From contig OY279575.1 of assembly GCA_958267355.1 (NCBI GenBank), forward strand, positions 976,335 to 1,040,334: a DNA stretch of 64,000 bases, read 5' to 3'. Below are positions 49,888 through 60,418 of this stretch, piece after piece. A program made the translations under genes and the position numbers. Every line of letters starts with the position of its first letter. Within the stretch, counting starts at the first letter, position 1. This stretch comes from an uncultured Alphaproteobacteria bacterium. GTDB lineage: Bacteria; Pseudomonadota; Alphaproteobacteria; JALCBB01. The notes under the pieces are model-generated. The model did no database searches. It was not told where the DNA came from and was given only the letters and a program-made list of their open reading frames with translations.

Positions 49888-50747
49888 GTGGCGGGACAGA
49901 AGTGCGCGTGGCGGTGTTTCCTGTTGCGGGACGCGGAACCAGAATGCTACCCGCAACCAAGGCTCTTGCCAAAGAGCTTTTGCCACTTTATGACCGCCCA
50001 CTTTTGCAGTGGTCTGTGGAAGAAGCTTTAGCCTCGGGCGTAGAGCGGCTAATTTTTGTCATCGGAGAAAATGGCTCGGCAATACGCAAGCATTTCTCGC
50101 GAGATCTAGCTTTAGAACAGGCTTTGGAGTCCGCGGGCAAACATGAACTTGCGATGCAGGTCAGGGCTTGCGCTTTACCTGAAGACAAAGTGGCTTGGGT
50201 GGTGCAAGACTCACCTCTCGGCTTTGGACATGCCGTAGGGCTTGCCGCCGAAGCCGTAGGAGACAATTCGTTTGCAGTGCTTTTGCCTGATGATTTTGTC
50301 TTGGCACAGATTCCGTGTTTGGCGCAGTTGATTGAAGCACGGCGCACGGTGGGGGGCGATGGAATATTTCTTGCCGTAGAACAGCACCCCTTGGGTGAAG
50401 TTTCCGCCTACGGAGTTTTAGTGCCCGAGTCAGAATCTGTATCGGAAAACGACAAGGTGATTACGGCGCGTTCAGTGGTGGAAAAGCCCACACCTGAAAC
50501 TGCACCTTCACAGGATTGCATTATTGGGCGGTATATTTTGACTCCGCGTGTTTTTGAAGCCTTGCGGGCTGGACAACGCGGCGTAGGCGGTGAAATTCAG
50601 CTCACCGATGCGCTTGCCGTAACGGTGGACTCAGGTGTGCCTTTGTATGGTGTGCGTTTTGACGGAAAACGTTTTGATTGCGGACAAACAAACGGATGGT
50701 TAACTGCCAATCGTGCGCTTGCTGATGCACACAGCTCGCAAGAATAA
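49884..50747 (+). CDS. galU: UTP-glucose-1-phosphate uridylyltransferase
   Basis: 287 residues. Makes UDP-glucose for polysaccharides. Seen: AVFPVAGRGTRMLPATKALA, KELLPLYDRPLLQWSVEEAL, IFVIGENGSAI, VQDSPLGFGHAVGLA, LLPDDFVL and FDCGQTNGWLTANRALA. The GTG start overlaps the preceding stop as GTGA. The last codons, SSQE and stop, are the first unit of a 27-bp tandem array. Acts beside the phosphohexomutase encoded next. Confidence 0.95.
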   Translation: MSGGTEVRVAVFPVAGRGTRMLPATKALAKELLPLYDRPLLQWSVEEALASGVERLIFVIGENGSAIRKHFSRDLALEQALESAGKHELAMQVRACALPEDKVAWVVQDSPLGFGHAVGLAAEAVGDNSFAVLLPDDFVLAQIPCLAQLIEARRTVGGDGIFLAVEQHPLGEVSAYGVLVPESESVSENDKVITARSVVEKPTPETAPSQDCIIGRYILTPRVFEALRAGQRGVGGEIQLTDALAVTVDSGVPLYGVRFDGKRFDCGQTNGWLTANRALADAHSSQE

Positions 50748-50833
50748 GCTTGTGTGCACGGCTCGCAAGAATAGGCTTGTGTACACGGCTCGCAAGAATA
50801 AGCTTGTGTGCACGGCTCACAAGAATAGGCTTG
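50734..50833 (+). repeat. 27-bp tandem array grown from the galU 3' end
   Basis: GCTCGCAAGAATAAGCTTGT-GTGCACG starts at 50734 inside galU and recurs at 50761, 50788 and 50815 with one or two changes each. Confidence 0.9.
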
Positions 50834-50870
50834 CAGAAGACTGCTGAAAGAAAAGGTTTCTAAAAGACAA

Positions 50871-52304
50871 GTGCGAAAATTTCATCCTGACTTAGTGCGT
50901 GCCTACGATTTGCGTGGCACTTTTGAGGAATCGCTCTTTGCCGAAGATGCGCTAGCCCTTGGACGGGTTTTTTCTGCTGTCTTGCGAGAAGACGGAATTG
51001 AAGCTCCGCGTGTTGCGGTGGCGTGTGATTTTCGTGAGTCTTCCCCTGTGCTTCTGCAGTCGCTCGTGGATGGGCTTTGCGAAGGAGGTACAGAAGTTTT
51101 GCTTTGTGGTGTGGCTCCGACTCCTGCGTTGTATTTTGCTGTCCGCGAATGGCGTGCCGATGGCGGAGTTATGGTAACCGCTTCGCATAATCCCGCAGGT
51201 GACAATGGCTTCAAGCTCGTACGCGGAGTCAATGCCCTGCACGGCGAAGAACTGCAACAGCTCGGCAAACGTGCCGCACAGGGAGAATACGGAACAAACG
51301 GAAAAGTATCAGGTACAGTGCGTGAGACTCCTGTTTTGGAAGCGTGGGTTGAGCGAATTGTGCGCGATTGTCCGAGTGGCGATTTGCCCGCAACGGTTTG
51401 GGATGGAGCAGGCGGTGCGGCAGTGGCTGCGTTTCCGTATTTCTTGCCGAAACTTGGAGGCAAGCACAAGGCGATTTGTGATATTCCTGATCCGTATTTT
51501 GCGGTGCATGCTCCAGACCCGACACGCAGGGAAAATTTAGATTTACTTGCAACAGCAATTACCGAACACAACGCTGAAATAGGTTTAAGTTTTGACGGAG
51601 ATGGGGATCGGCTTGGAGTCTTAACCAAAAACGGAAAGCTGCTTAATGGCGATCAAGTTTTATTGCTCTTTGCGCGGGCTTTATTGTTAGAGCACAAGGG
51701 TGCAACAATCATTGCTGATATTAAGACAAGCCGCTATCTTTTGGATGCAATTCGCAACTATGGTGGGAATCCTGTGTTGGGTGCGAGTGGGCATTCGTTA
51801 ATTCGCGCTCAGTTGGCGCACAGTGATGCGTTACTGGCAGGTGAGTATTCAGCGCATTTTTTCTTTGCTGACAAGTTTTACGGACACGATGATGCATTCT
51901 ATGCAGCGGTTCGTTTGTATGATGCTTTGAAGCGGCTGGGTATATCGCTGGCTGAATTTTGTGAGTCTTTACCTCGCACTTTTGCTTCGCAGGAGTTACG
52001 TATTCCGTGTCCTGAAGCGGACAAGGCGCAAGTTATGGAAGCCATACGACAAGCAGCTCGCGAAACGCTCGCAACAGAACAAAAGCCAAGCCAAGCAGAA
52101 AGTCTTATCACCCTAGACGGATTACGCCGAGAAACCGCGGGCGGCTGGTGGCTACTGCGTTGCTCTAACACCGAGGCTTCGCTGACCCTGCGAGTGGAAA
52201 GCAAAGAAGAAGTCGCGTTTTCCTGCCTTGCCGAAGAATGTACGGCTTTGCTGAAGCTCGGCGGACTGGCAGTGCCCGATATTGTGCCTATGCCACCTGT
52301 ATAG
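50871..52304 (+). CDS. Phosphomannomutase/phosphoglucomutase
   Basis: 477 residues. Alpha-D-phosphohexomutase: interconverts hexose 6- and 1-phosphates, feeding GalU or GDP-mannose. Seen: VRAYDLRGTF, phosphoserine loop VTASHNPAGDNGFKLV, metal loop SFDGDGDRLGVLT, sugar loop GEYSAHFFF, and phosphate-binding RCSNTEASLTLRVES. It starts with GTG at 50871; the spacer before it is the galU-derived array. Named algC, manB or noeK in different organisms. Confidence 0.92.
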   Translation: MRKFHPDLVRAYDLRGTFEESLFAEDALALGRVFSAVLREDGIEAPRVAVACDFRESSPVLLQSLVDGLCEGGTEVLLCGVAPTPALYFAVREWRADGGVMVTASHNPAGDNGFKLVRGVNALHGEELQQLGKRAAQGEYGTNGKVSGTVRETPVLEAWVERIVRDCPSGDLPATVWDGAGGAAVAAFPYFLPKLGGKHKAICDIPDPYFAVHAPDPTRRENLDLLATAITEHNAEIGLSFDGDGDRLGVLTKNGKLLNGDQVLLLFARALLLEHKGATIIADIKTSRYLLDAIRNYGGNPVLGASGHSLIRAQLAHSDALLAGEYSAHFFFADKFYGHDDAFYAAVRLYDALKRLGISLAEFCESLPRTFASQELRIPCPEADKAQVMEAIRQAARETLATEQKPSQAESLITLDGLRRETAGGWWLLRCSNTEASLTLRVESKEEVAFSCLAEECTALLKLGGLAVPDIVPMPPV

Positions 52305-52862
52305 GCTCCTGTGGCTTCTGTGGGGCTTATGGGGGCTTGTGGGGCTGTATAGGGCTTGTAGGGGGCTTATAGGGCTTTATAGGGCTATGGGGGGCTTATA
52401 GGGTTTGTAGGGGCTTGTAGGGCTTTTGGGGGCTTCACAGGGCTTGTAGGGGGCTTGTGGGGCTGTATAGGGCTTGTAGGGGGCTTATAGGGCTTTATAG
52501 GGCTATGGGGGGCTTATAGGGTTTGTAGGGGCTTGTAGGGCTTTTGGGGGCTTCACAGGGCTTGTAGGGGGCTTATAGGGTTTGTAGGGGCTTATAGGGC
52601 TTGTGGGGGCTTTATAGGGCTTGTAGGGGCTTTATGGGCTTGTGGGGGGCTTACGGGGCTTGTAGGGGCTGTATAGGGCTTGTAGGGCTGGCAAGGCTCT
52701 ATGGAGAGCTTATGAAGCCGATACAGACACCGAATCGCCTAGCCCGCGCAAATCCGTATAATCTGGCGAAACAGCTCTTTGACCTGCCCCTAAACTCACC
52801 CTTACCCCCTAAACTATCCTTTAGCTCACCCCTAGCTCACCCTTTCGTAGACGGTTTTTAAT
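52305..52862. other. G-rich repeat spacer upstream of yejA
   Basis: No gene. Positions 52305-52700 are almost wholly GGGGCTTRTAGG-type repeats with G on the plus strand. The last 160 bases are ordinary and include a CTCACCC-type short repeat (52797-52850) just before the yejA ATG. Confidence 0.75.
52331..52566 (+). repeat. 118-bp direct repeat, two near-identical copies, within the G-rich array
   Basis: Copy 1 begins GGGGGCTTGTGGGGCTGTAT at 52331, copy 2 at 52449. A decayed continuation runs to about 52700. Sub-units are 12-17 bp. The plus strand carries dozens of G-runs of three or more. Confidence 0.85.
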
Positions 52863-54737
52863 ATGACTCTGCAGAAATACGCTTTGCCCCGCTTGTGGCT
52901 TTTTTCTCTTCTGGCTTTTGTTCTTGTGCTCGGAGCAGTGCTTACGCCTGCTCAGGCACAGGAAGTTTTTCGCGCCCACGCCATCGCCATGCATGGCGAG
53001 CCAAAATACGGAGCCGACATAACACACCTACCCTACGCAAACCCCGATGCACCCAAAGGCGGAATTATGCGCACAGGTACAATTGGTAGCTTTGATCATT
53101 TCAATCCGTTTATCAGTGAAGGTCACGCTTTTTCAGCTTCGTTTGAGTCGTTGATTGAAAATGGCGAAGACGAGCCTTTCACGATGTACGCTGGCCTTGC
53201 CGAAGAAATAGAGTGGCCGAAAGATCGCACTTGGATCATTTTCCATTTGAACCCTAAGGCGCGTTGGCATGATGGTAAGCCAGTGACTCCTGAAGATGTG
53301 ATTTTTTCTTATGAAAAGCTAACCACTCAAGGTGCACCCTTTTACCGCTATTACTACGGCTCAGTGCAGTCGGTGGAGAAAATGGGTGCGCGTAGTGTGA
53401 AGTTTAGTTTTGATACCTCGGCTCCGAATCCTGAGTTGCCGCTGATTATGGGACAAATGCCAATACTGGCGAAGCACGATTGGCAGGATCATGACTTCTC
53501 CAAGCCGCGTATGGATCCACCGCTGGCTTCTGGACCCTACAAAATTGCCGATTTTAGTTTCGGACGACGTGTCGTGTTAGAGCGGGTTGAAGATTGGTGG
53601 GCTCGCGATCTACCGCACAATCGCGGCAGGCATAACTTTGACCAGCAGTGGGTGGAGTATTTCCGTGACTTTACTTTGTTGCGCGAGGTGTTAAAAGGCG
53701 GAAAGCTAGACTTCTTGTCAGAAATACGCGCTAAGTCTTGGGCACAGGACTACGACATTGATGCAGTGCAGGATGGGTTTCTACGCAAGCAGGGGTTTGA
53801 AGTCGTGCGCACCCACGGCATGCAAGGATATTTGTTTAATCTGCGTCGTTCGGCCTTTGAAGATATTCGTGTGCGTAAGGCGATTAATCTTGCCTTTGAT
53901 TTTAACTGGACGAATAAGGTTTTGCTCTTTGACCAGTATCGCCATGCAAAAAGCTATTGGAACAATTCAGAGCTAGGCTCACGCGGACTTCCCGAAGGAG
54001 AAGAGTTAGAAGTTTTAGAGCGGTTTCGCGATGATTTACCACCTGAAATCTTCACCCAAGAATTTCGCCTGCCCGAAACCGATGGGTCAGGACGGGTACG
54101 CGAGCAGTTGCGCGAAGCCTTAGCTCTACTGAAAGAAGCAGGCTGGGAGATCAAAGACCGCGATGGTAAGCCGCAGCTTGTCCATAGCGAAAGCGATGAA
54201 GTTTTTGCGTTTGAAATATTGTTGGTGCAGAGCGATTTTGAGCGGCTAACTTTGCCTTTTGTGAAAAACCTGCGTCAGCTTGGAATGAATGTTTCCTTGC
54301 GGCTTATAGATACCTCGCAGTATTTGGAGCGGCTTAGGGAATACGACTTTGATATGGTCGTGGGAAGCTTTCCGCAATCGGAGTCACCCGGCAACGAGCA
54401 ACGGGCTTTCTGGGGAAGTGATGCAGCGGTATCTCCTGGGTCTCGCAACTTGGCGGGTATTTCTGATCCGACAATTGATGCACTGATTGAGCTGGTGATT
54501 TCTGCTGAAGGGCGTGAGTCTCTGGTTGCGCGTACGCGTGCCCTTGACCGCGTGTTGCTACACGGATGGTATGTCGTGCCGCAATGGTATTCAGGGCAAT
54601 CACGGCTCTTGTGGTGGGATCGTTACGGAATGCCCGAAGTGAATTCAACATCGGGTCCGATTGTATCTTTCTGGTGGTTTGACCCTGAGAAGGAGAGTCA
54701 CCTTATCAAAAATGGCTATGGACAAAGCAAAGAATAG
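52863..54737 (+). CDS. yejA: YejA-type peptide-binding protein
   Basis: 624 residues, solute-binding family 5. Periplasmic receptor of the Yej importer, known for uptake of microcin C and other peptides. Signal peptide: LWLFSLLAFVLVLGAVLTP and cleavage after AQA. Family blocks: HAIAMHGEPKYGADITHLPY, NPDAPKGGIMRTGTIGSFDH, DPPLASGPYKI and LFNLRRSAFEDIRVRKAINL. First gene of a yejA-yejB-yejEF operon. Confidence 0.92.
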   Translation: MTLQKYALPRLWLFSLLAFVLVLGAVLTPAQAQEVFRAHAIAMHGEPKYGADITHLPYANPDAPKGGIMRTGTIGSFDHFNPFISEGHAFSASFESLIENGEDEPFTMYAGLAEEIEWPKDRTWIIFHLNPKARWHDGKPVTPEDVIFSYEKLTTQGAPFYRYYYGSVQSVEKMGARSVKFSFDTSAPNPELPLIMGQMPILAKHDWQDHDFSKPRMDPPLASGPYKIADFSFGRRVVLERVEDWWARDLPHNRGRHNFDQQWVEYFRDFTLLREVLKGGKLDFLSEIRAKSWAQDYDIDAVQDGFLRKQGFEVVRTHGMQGYLFNLRRSAFEDIRVRKAINLAFDFNWTNKVLLFDQYRHAKSYWNNSELGSRGLPEGEELEVLERFRDDLPPEIFTQEFRLPETDGSGRVREQLREALALLKEAGWEIKDRDGKPQLVHSESDEVFAFEILLVQSDFERLTLPFVKNLRQLGMNVSLRLIDTSQYLERLREYDFDMVVGSFPQSESPGNEQRAFWGSDAAVSPGSRNLAGISDPTIDALIELVISAEGRESLVARTRALDRVLLHGWYVVPQWYSGQSRLLWWDRYGMPEVNSTSGPIVSFWWFDPEKESHLIKNGYGQSKE

Positions 54738-54794
54738 TCGGGCAAGTGCAGGCTTCTTTGTGGGTATTTTGTACATCTGACTTGTGAGCTTGCT

Positions 54795-55877
54795 GTGACT
54801 GCTTATCTGTTGCGCCGTTTGTTGTTGTTGGTGCCGACTCTGTTTTTCATTTTGGTGATTAACTTTGCGGTTCTGCAGTTTTTGCCAGGCGGACCGATTG
54901 AGCAGTACATCGGGGTTTTGGAAAATGTGCAGGGCGGTTTGGTTGACCGTGTGCTTGGCGGAGGCGAAGGCGGAGAAGTACTAGAAGAAGGCGGTGCATA
55001 CCACGGGGCACGGGGCTTGCCACCTGAGTTGTTGGAGGAGTTAGAAGTTAAGTTTGGATTAGACTTGCCGATACACCAGCGTTTTGGACGTATGCTGTCT
55101 AACTATTTGCGGTTTGATTTTGGCGACTCGTTTTTTCGTGGCAAGTCGGTTACGGCGTTGATAATAGAAAAGCTTCCTGTTTCTATTTCGCTTGGCTTGT
55201 GGAGCACTTTGATTATCTATCTGGTTTCAATTCCGCTAGGGATTGCCAAAGCTGTGCGTGATGGTGAGCGTTTTGACTTAGCTTCTTCGGTGGTGGTGAA
55301 TATTGCTTATGCAATTCCAGGGTTTTTGTTTGGTTTGTTGTTGATTATTATTTTTGCGTCGGGACAAGTGGTGCAGTGGTTTCCGTTGCGGGGGTTAACG
55401 TCTGACAATTTTGAAGCACTTAGCACTTTCGGAAAGATTACGGATTATTTTCACCATATTGCGCTTCCGATCTTGGCTCTTTCTATTGGCGGTTTTGCGG
55501 GACTAACTTTGCTGACAAAAAATTGCTTCCTTGACCAGATACGCCGCCAGTATGTGATTACAGCTCGTGCGCGGGGGCTTTCCGAACGGCGGATTTTATA
55601 CGGACATGTCTTTCGCAACGCAATGCTATTGGTGCTTGCAGGGTTTCCTGCGACTTTGATTTCGCTTTTGTTTACAGGTTCGGTTTTAATTGAAGCCTTG
55701 TTTGCCTTAGATGGACTTGGCTTACTAGGGTTTGAAGCTGCGTTTCAGCGGGATTATCCGATTGTGCTGGGTACGCTGTACTTTTTTACGCTTCTTGGCT
55801 TGCTGTTAGGGATTTTATCTGACCTTGCCTACACCTGGATTGACCCGCGCATAGATTTTGAGAAACGCGAGATATGA
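54795..55877 (+). CDS. yejB: YejB-type ABC permease
   Basis: 360 residues, start GTG 54795. N-terminal [34 protein letters not shown] with the YejB-specific long first periplasmic loop ([12 protein letters not shown], a glycine/glutamate-rich piece), [20 protein letters not shown], the EAA loop [20 protein letters not shown] and [16 protein letters not shown]. Six helices are expected. Its stop overlaps the next start as ATGA. Confidence 0.92.
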   Translation: MTAYLLRRLLLLVPTLFFILVINFAVLQFLPGGPIEQYIGVLENVQGGLVDRVLGGGEGGEVLEEGGAYHGARGLPPELLEELEVKFGLDLPIHQRFGRMLSNYLRFDFGDSFFRGKSVTALIIEKLPVSISLGLWSTLIIYLVSIPLGIAKAVRDGERFDLASSVVVNIAYAIPGFLFGLLLIIIFASGQVVQWFPLRGLTSDNFEALSTFGKITDYFHHIALPILALSIGGFAGLTLLTKNCFLDQIRRQYVITARARGLSERRILYGHVFRNAMLLVLAGFPATLISLLFTGSVLIEALFALDGLGLLGFEAAFQRDYPIVLGTLYFFTLLGLLLGILSDLAYTWIDPRIDFEKREI

Positions 55878-58609
55878 GTAAGCAATTTCGTATTTCTCCG
55901 CTTACGCGGTTGCGTTTGCGTAGGTTTCGTGCCCATCGGCGGGGGTTTTGGTCGCTGGTTTTGTTTGGCGTGCTGTTTGTCTTTTCGTTGTTTGCGGAAG
56001 TCTGGTGCAATGATCGTCCGCTTTTGGTGCACTACAAGGGAGAGATCTATACGCCGTTTCTGGTGGCATATCCCGAGACTACATTCGGTGGCTTCCTGCC
56101 CACGGAAGCCGACTACACAGACCCTGAAATAATTGCCCTGATTGAAGACGCGGGATGGATTATCCGTGCCCCTGTGCCCTATCGCTACGATACGATTGAT
56201 TATGATTTGCCTGTGCCGGCTCCGGCTCCGCCATCGGCTCGGCACTGGCTTGGCACCGATGACCAAGCCCGCGATCTTGTAGCACGGCTCATCTATGGAG
56301 CGCGGATTTCTATTCTGTTTGGTTTCGCTGTGACTTTTGTTTCGGCGATTGTTGGAATTCTTATCGGCGCACTGCAAGGGTTTCACGGCGGCAGGTTAGA
56401 TTTAATCGGACAAAGAATAATTGAAGTTTGGAGCGGTGTTCCGCAGCTGTATATTTTGATAATTCTCTCTAGTATTTTTGAGCCGAATTTCTGGTGGCTC
56501 TTGGTAATTCTTTTGCTCTTTAGCTGGATTGGCTTTACAGGGCTAGTGCGGGCAGAAGTTTTGCGGGCGCGGAACTTTACCTATGTGCGAGCGGCACGGG
56601 CACTTGGCTTACCGAGTTGGCGGCTTTTGCTGCGGCATGTTTTGCCGAATGCGATGGTGGCGACTTTGACGCTTTTGCCTTTTACCTTGGCGGGTTCGGT
56701 GACGATTTTAACTTCCCTAGACTTTCTTGGTGTGGGCTTGCCGCCAGGCTCGGCTTCGTTAGGGGAGCTGCTTTTGCAGGGGCGGAATAACTTAGAGTCT
56801 CCGTGGATTGTGCTTACGGGGTTTTTCTCTTTGGCAATTCTTTTGACTTCGCTGATTTTTGTTGGTGAAGCGGTGCGAGATGTTTTTGACCCCTTGCGGC
56901 TTTTCAATCTGGGTGGAGGCGAAGTTGCAGAAGACTCGTTTAATGGGGAGACGGGTGAAGAAGACTCCGTTTTGGAAAAGCCTGTGACGGTGCAGAACAC
57001 CGTGGAAGAGTCGCCGCTTTTAGCGTTTCAGAATTTTTCTTTGTCGTATCAGGCTGACGGCAAGGTGGTGCGGGCTTTGGACTCGGTGTCTTTGGGGCTT
57101 AGCGATGGAGAGACTTTAGCGATTGTTGGTGAGTCGGGTTCGGGTAAATCTAGTTTGGCTTTGGCGGTGGCACGGCTTTTGCCACACGGAGCGCAGTTCG
57201 CAAGTGAGAGCAAAATCTTGTGGCGGGGAGAAGATCTGCTGACGCTGGACGAAGATACGCTACGCAAGAAACGTGGTACCGAGCTGGCGATGATTTTTCA
57301 AGAAACTGCGGATTCGCTTAATCCGCTCCATCGGATTATTCGCCAAGTGGAAGACGCACTGGTGCAGGGTGGCTTCAAGGGTGGGGCTGATGCACGGCGT
57401 GAAGAAGCCTTGCGGCTTTTGCGGGAAGTGGCTTTGCCTGAACCTGAAAAGCGTATTCTGGCGTTTCCGCATGAGTTGTCGGGCGGACAAAGACAGCGGG
57501 TGATGATTGCGATGGCACTGGCGGGCAAGCCGCGTTTGTTGATTGCTGACGAGCCAACGACTGCGCTTGATGTAACCATTCAGGCGGAGATCTTGGCTCT
57601 GTTGCGGCGGCTTAAGGCAGAACGCGGAATGGCAATGCTGTTGGTTACGCATGATTTTGGCGTGGTGCGGTCTATGGCTGACCGTGTGGCGGTTTTGCGG
57701 CGCGGACAGCTTGTAGAATACGGCACGGTGGGTGAGGTGTTGCAGAGTCCGCAGCATCCGTATACGCGGCATTTGGTGGAGAGTCGTCCGCCGCCACGAA
57801 GTGCAACACAGGAGGCAAGCGCAGAGATAGTGCAAGCCCAGGGGCTATCTGTGCGCTTTCCGATTGTTGGTGGAGTTCTACGCCGCAAACGGGGAGAAGT
57901 GGTAGCTCTGCGCGATGCATCTTTTAGCTTGCGTGAAGGGCGTACCTTGGCGGTGGTGGGGGAGTCGGGTTCGGGTAAGTCTAGTCTTGCTTATGCTTTG
58001 TTGCGGTTGGTTCAGGCACGCGGGCGGGTGGCTTTGAACGGACGCGATTTGTCTAGCTTGACTCCTGCGGCGTTTCGTCCGTTGCGGCGGGAGATTCAGA
58101 TTGTCTTTCAAGACCCCTGGACTTCCCTATCGCCGCGTATGACAACAGAGCAGATTGTCGGCGAGGGATTGGCTTTGCACGAGCCGCAGTTATCTTCTGC
58201 GGAACGAAGAAAGCGCGTTGCCGAAGCTTTGGCGGCTTGCGATCTTTCGCCTGATACGATTCCGAACTTGCTGGATAGATGGCCGCATTCTTTCTCGGGC
58301 GGACAGAGGCAAAGAATTGCAATTGCGCGGGCTTTGGTTTTGAATCCGAAGGTCTTGATCTTGGATGAGCCCACTTCGGCTCTTGATAGATCTGTAACCA
58401 TGCGGATTTTGGCTCTGCTAACGCGCTTACAGAAAGAGCGTAACTTGTCGTATCTTTTTATCAGCCATGACCTTGCGACTGTCCGCAGCTTGGCGCACGA
58501 AGTTTTGGTTTTAGAGAAAGGTGAAATTGTAGAGCAAGGGATTTGTGAAGAAGTCTTTGCGAGTCCGCAGCACCCGTACACGCAACGGCTACTTTCTGCG
58601 GTTTTGTAA
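55874..58609 (+). CDS. Fused YejE permease - YejF double ATPase
   Basis: 911 residues in one open frame. Residues 1-345 are the YejE permease: one helix ([14 protein letters not shown]), the periplasmic block [39 protein letters not shown] and the EAA loop ending [18 protein letters not shown] linker at about 346-380 is acidic. Residues 381-911 are YejF: Walker [10 protein letters not shown] (419-427), [15 protein letters not shown] (535-549), [12 protein letters not shown]; then second Walker A (696-704), [15 protein letters not shown] and [11 protein letters not shown]. In known yej operons these are separate genes of about 340 and 530 residues. No stop or restart site is seen at the junction. 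Confidence 0.93.
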   Translation: MSKQFRISPLTRLRLRRFRAHRRGFWSLVLFGVLFVFSLFAEVWCNDRPLLVHYKGEIYTPFLVAYPETTFGGFLPTEADYTDPEIIALIEDAGWIIRAPVPYRYDTIDYDLPVPAPAPPSARHWLGTDDQARDLVARLIYGARISILFGFAVTFVSAIVGILIGALQGFHGGRLDLIGQRIIEVWSGVPQLYILIILSSIFEPNFWWLLVILLLFSWIGFTGLVRAEVLRARNFTYVRAARALGLPSWRLLLRHVLPNAMVATLTLLPFTLAGSVTILTSLDFLGVGLPPGSASLGELLLQGRNNLESPWIVLTGFFSLAILLTSLIFVGEAVRDVFDPLRLFNLGGGEVAEDSFNGETGEEDSVLEKPVTVQNTVEESPLLAFQNFSLSYQADGKVVRALDSVSLGLSDGETLAIVGESGSGKSSLALAVARLLPHGAQFASESKILWRGEDLLTLDEDTLRKKRGTELAMIFQETADSLNPLHRIIRQVEDALVQGGFKGGADARREEALRLLREVALPEPEKRILAFPHELSGGQRQRVMIAMALAGKPRLLIADEPTTALDVTIQAEILALLRRLKAERGMAMLLVTHDFGVVRSMADRVAVLRRGQLVEYGTVGEVLQSPQHPYTRHLVESRPPPRSATQEASAEIVQAQGLSVRFPIVGGVLRRKRGEVVALRDASFSLREGRTLAVVGESGSGKSSLAYALLRLVQARGRVALNGRDLSSLTPAAFRPLRREIQIVFQDPWTSLSPRMTTEQIVGEGLALHEPQLSSAERRKRVAEALAACDLSPDTIPNLLDRWPHSFSGGQRQRIAIARALVLNPKVLILDEPTSALDRSVTMRILALLTRLQKERNLSYLFISHDLATVRSLAHEVLVLEKGEIVEQGICEEVFASPQHPYTQRLLSAVL

Positions 58610-58645
58610 TCTGTGGTTTGGCGGGACTTAACGGAGTCGTGTGTA

Positions 58646-59602
58646 ATGTCTGTAGTCTATCTTGTTAATCAGTATTCTACGGAAGCTGAACTCACCGAAG
58701 AGTGGCGGGCGGCAATGGCACGCCATCTGCCTGAAATGGCGTTTCAGGTTTGGCCTGATGAAGTTTCTGATTTGGAGCAAGTGCGCTATGCACTGGTTTG
58801 GAAGCCTGATGCGGGGGTTTTGTGCAGGTTTCCGAATTTGCGGTTTATTCAGTCGCTCGGAGCGGGTGTAGATCATTTGCGTAGTGATGGTGCTTTGCCG
58901 CAAGGTGTGCCGATTTTGCGAATGACTGAAGATGGGCTAACGCGTTCGGTGACCGAATGTGCTTTGCTGGCGGTTTTGGCTTTGCATCGTGATTTGCCCT
59001 TATACCTAGAGCGACAAGCCCGCCAAGAGTGGCTACAAGATACGCCGAAGATTGCGCCGATGCGTAAGGTGTGCGTTTTTGGTTTGGGTCCGATTGGGCG
59101 GAGTGTTGCGACACGGCTAGCGGATTTGGGTTTTGTGGTCAGCGGTTGGTCGCGAACGGACAAGCAGTTTGACTCGCGGGTCAGGGTGCGGCACGGAGAA
59201 GAAACGCTTAAAGCCGCCTTGCAGGAAAGTGAAATTGCTTTGCTTCTTTTGCCTGACACGGCGGCGACGCGAAACCTGTTTAACGCGGAGCGGCTGGCGT
59301 GGCTTCCGCGTGGGGCGTATTTGGTTAATCTTGGGCGCGGGGCAATTTTAGACGAGTCTGCGCTTTTGGCGGCTTTGGAGTCAGGGCAAATTGCATCTGC
59401 CTGGCTAGATGTCTATCATAAGGAGCCGCTACCGCAGGGTCACGCCTTTTGGAGTCATCCGCGGGTGGTGATGATGCCGCACATTGCTGGTATCACCTAT
59501 GTAGAAACAGCCGCTCAGGCTGTTGCCGAGCAAATCAAACGCGCCGAGCGCGGGGAGCCATTGACGAACTATGCCGCAGACTCAGCAAGCCGCACGCCGT
59601 AA
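58646..59602 (+). CDS. D-2-hydroxyacid dehydrogenase, GhrA-like
   Basis: 318 residues from ATG 58646 (CGGAG 11 bases upstream); a GTG at 58613 is also in frame. NAD(P)-dependent reduction of 2-oxo acids such as glyoxylate or hydroxypyruvate. Seen: the FLR/IQSLGAGVDHL region, Rossmann motif GLGPIGRSVATRLADLGF then GWSRTD, VNLGRGAILDESALLAALES, and the catalytic histidine block MMPHIAGITYVET. It overlaps pyrF by 32 bases. Confidence 0.88.
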   Translation: MSVVYLVNQYSTEAELTEEWRAAMARHLPEMAFQVWPDEVSDLEQVRYALVWKPDAGVLCRFPNLRFIQSLGAGVDHLRSDGALPQGVPILRMTEDGLTRSVTECALLAVLALHRDLPLYLERQARQEWLQDTPKIAPMRKVCVFGLGPIGRSVATRLADLGFVVSGWSRTDKQFDSRVRVRHGEETLKAALQESEIALLLLPDTAATRNLFNAERLAWLPRGAYLVNLGRGAILDESALLAALESGQIASAWLDVYHKEPLPQGHAFWSHPRVVMMPHIAGITYVETAAQAVAEQIKRAERGEPLTNYAADSASRTP

Positions 59603-60404
59603 GGGTGTTGCTAAGAAGACTCCGCGCAAGCGGCGTGGATCCGCCGCACGGCGCAAACGTGGCACACGCGCCGCCGCGCAGGACAGTATTCTGCCCCAAG
59701 CGCGGATCTACGCCGCCATTGATGAGACCAGTATCGGGCGGGCGGCGTTTCTGCAGAATGCGTTACTGCCCTATGTTGGCGGGTTTAAAGTTGGGCCTTC
59801 GTTTTTGTCAGGGCGTTCGGCGGATACGGTGCGCGATATCTTCGGAGCTGTGCCGCTGTTTTTGGATTTGAAGTTGCATGATATTCCGAACACGGTGGCG
59901 CAATCGGTGCATCGCATGTGTCGCTATCACCCGCAGATGTTGACTGTCCATGCTTCGGGGGGTTTGGATATGCTTCGTGCCGCTGTGGATTCCGCTCAAG
60001 AAGCGGCGATTACGATGAATATTCCGCGGCCATCAATTGTTGCGGTGACGGTTTTGACTTCTCTATCGGATGATGACTTAAGCGAAGTTGGGCAAGCCAA
60101 TCCTGTACTAGACCAAGTCTTGCGTCTTGCCGAGTTAGCCAAGCAGGCAAACCTTGATGGCGTTGTTGCCGCTCCGCGTGATGTGGCGGCTTTACGCAAG
60201 CGGTTTGGCAGTCGCTTTTTGCTCGTAACCCCGGGTATCCGTAAGCAGACTGGTGGCACGGATGACCACAAACGCTCTATGTCGGCTTCTGAAGCCGTAC
60301 AAGCAGGGGCTGATTTCTTAGTCATCGGCAGACCGCTCACGCAAGCCAAAAACCCTGCCGAAGCCGCTCGCAAACTTCTACGCGAATTGGGGCAGACCGT
60401 TTAA
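59571..60404 (+). CDS. pyrF: Orotidine 5'-phosphate decarboxylase with basic N-terminal extension
   Basis: 277 residues. Last step of UMP synthesis. The TIM-barrel has YAAIDETSIGRAAF, FKVGPSFL, the catalytic DLKLHDIPNTVAQS (K101 and D104 with D99), VHASGGLDML, VTVLTSLSDDDL, TPGIRK and FLVIGRPLTQAKNPAEAARK. About 40 residues of Arg/Lys/Ala-rich sequence (KKTPRKRRGSAARRKRGTRA) come before the barrel. There is no alternative ATG or GTG between them and the core, so they are probably translated. The start lies inside the dehydrogenase gene. Confidence 0.92.
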   Translation: MPQTQQAARRKGVAKKTPRKRRGSAARRKRGTRAAAQDSILPQARIYAAIDETSIGRAAFLQNALLPYVGGFKVGPSFLSGRSADTVRDIFGAVPLFLDLKLHDIPNTVAQSVHRMCRYHPQMLTVHASGGLDMLRAAVDSAQEAAITMNIPRPSIVAVTVLTSLSDDDLSEVGQANPVLDQVLRLAELAKQANLDGVVAAPRDVAALRKRFGSRFLLVTPGIRKQTGGTDDHKRSMSASEAVQAGADFLVIGRPLTQAKNPAEAARKLLRELGQTV

Positions 60405-60418
60405 CTCCCCCTTCATTA

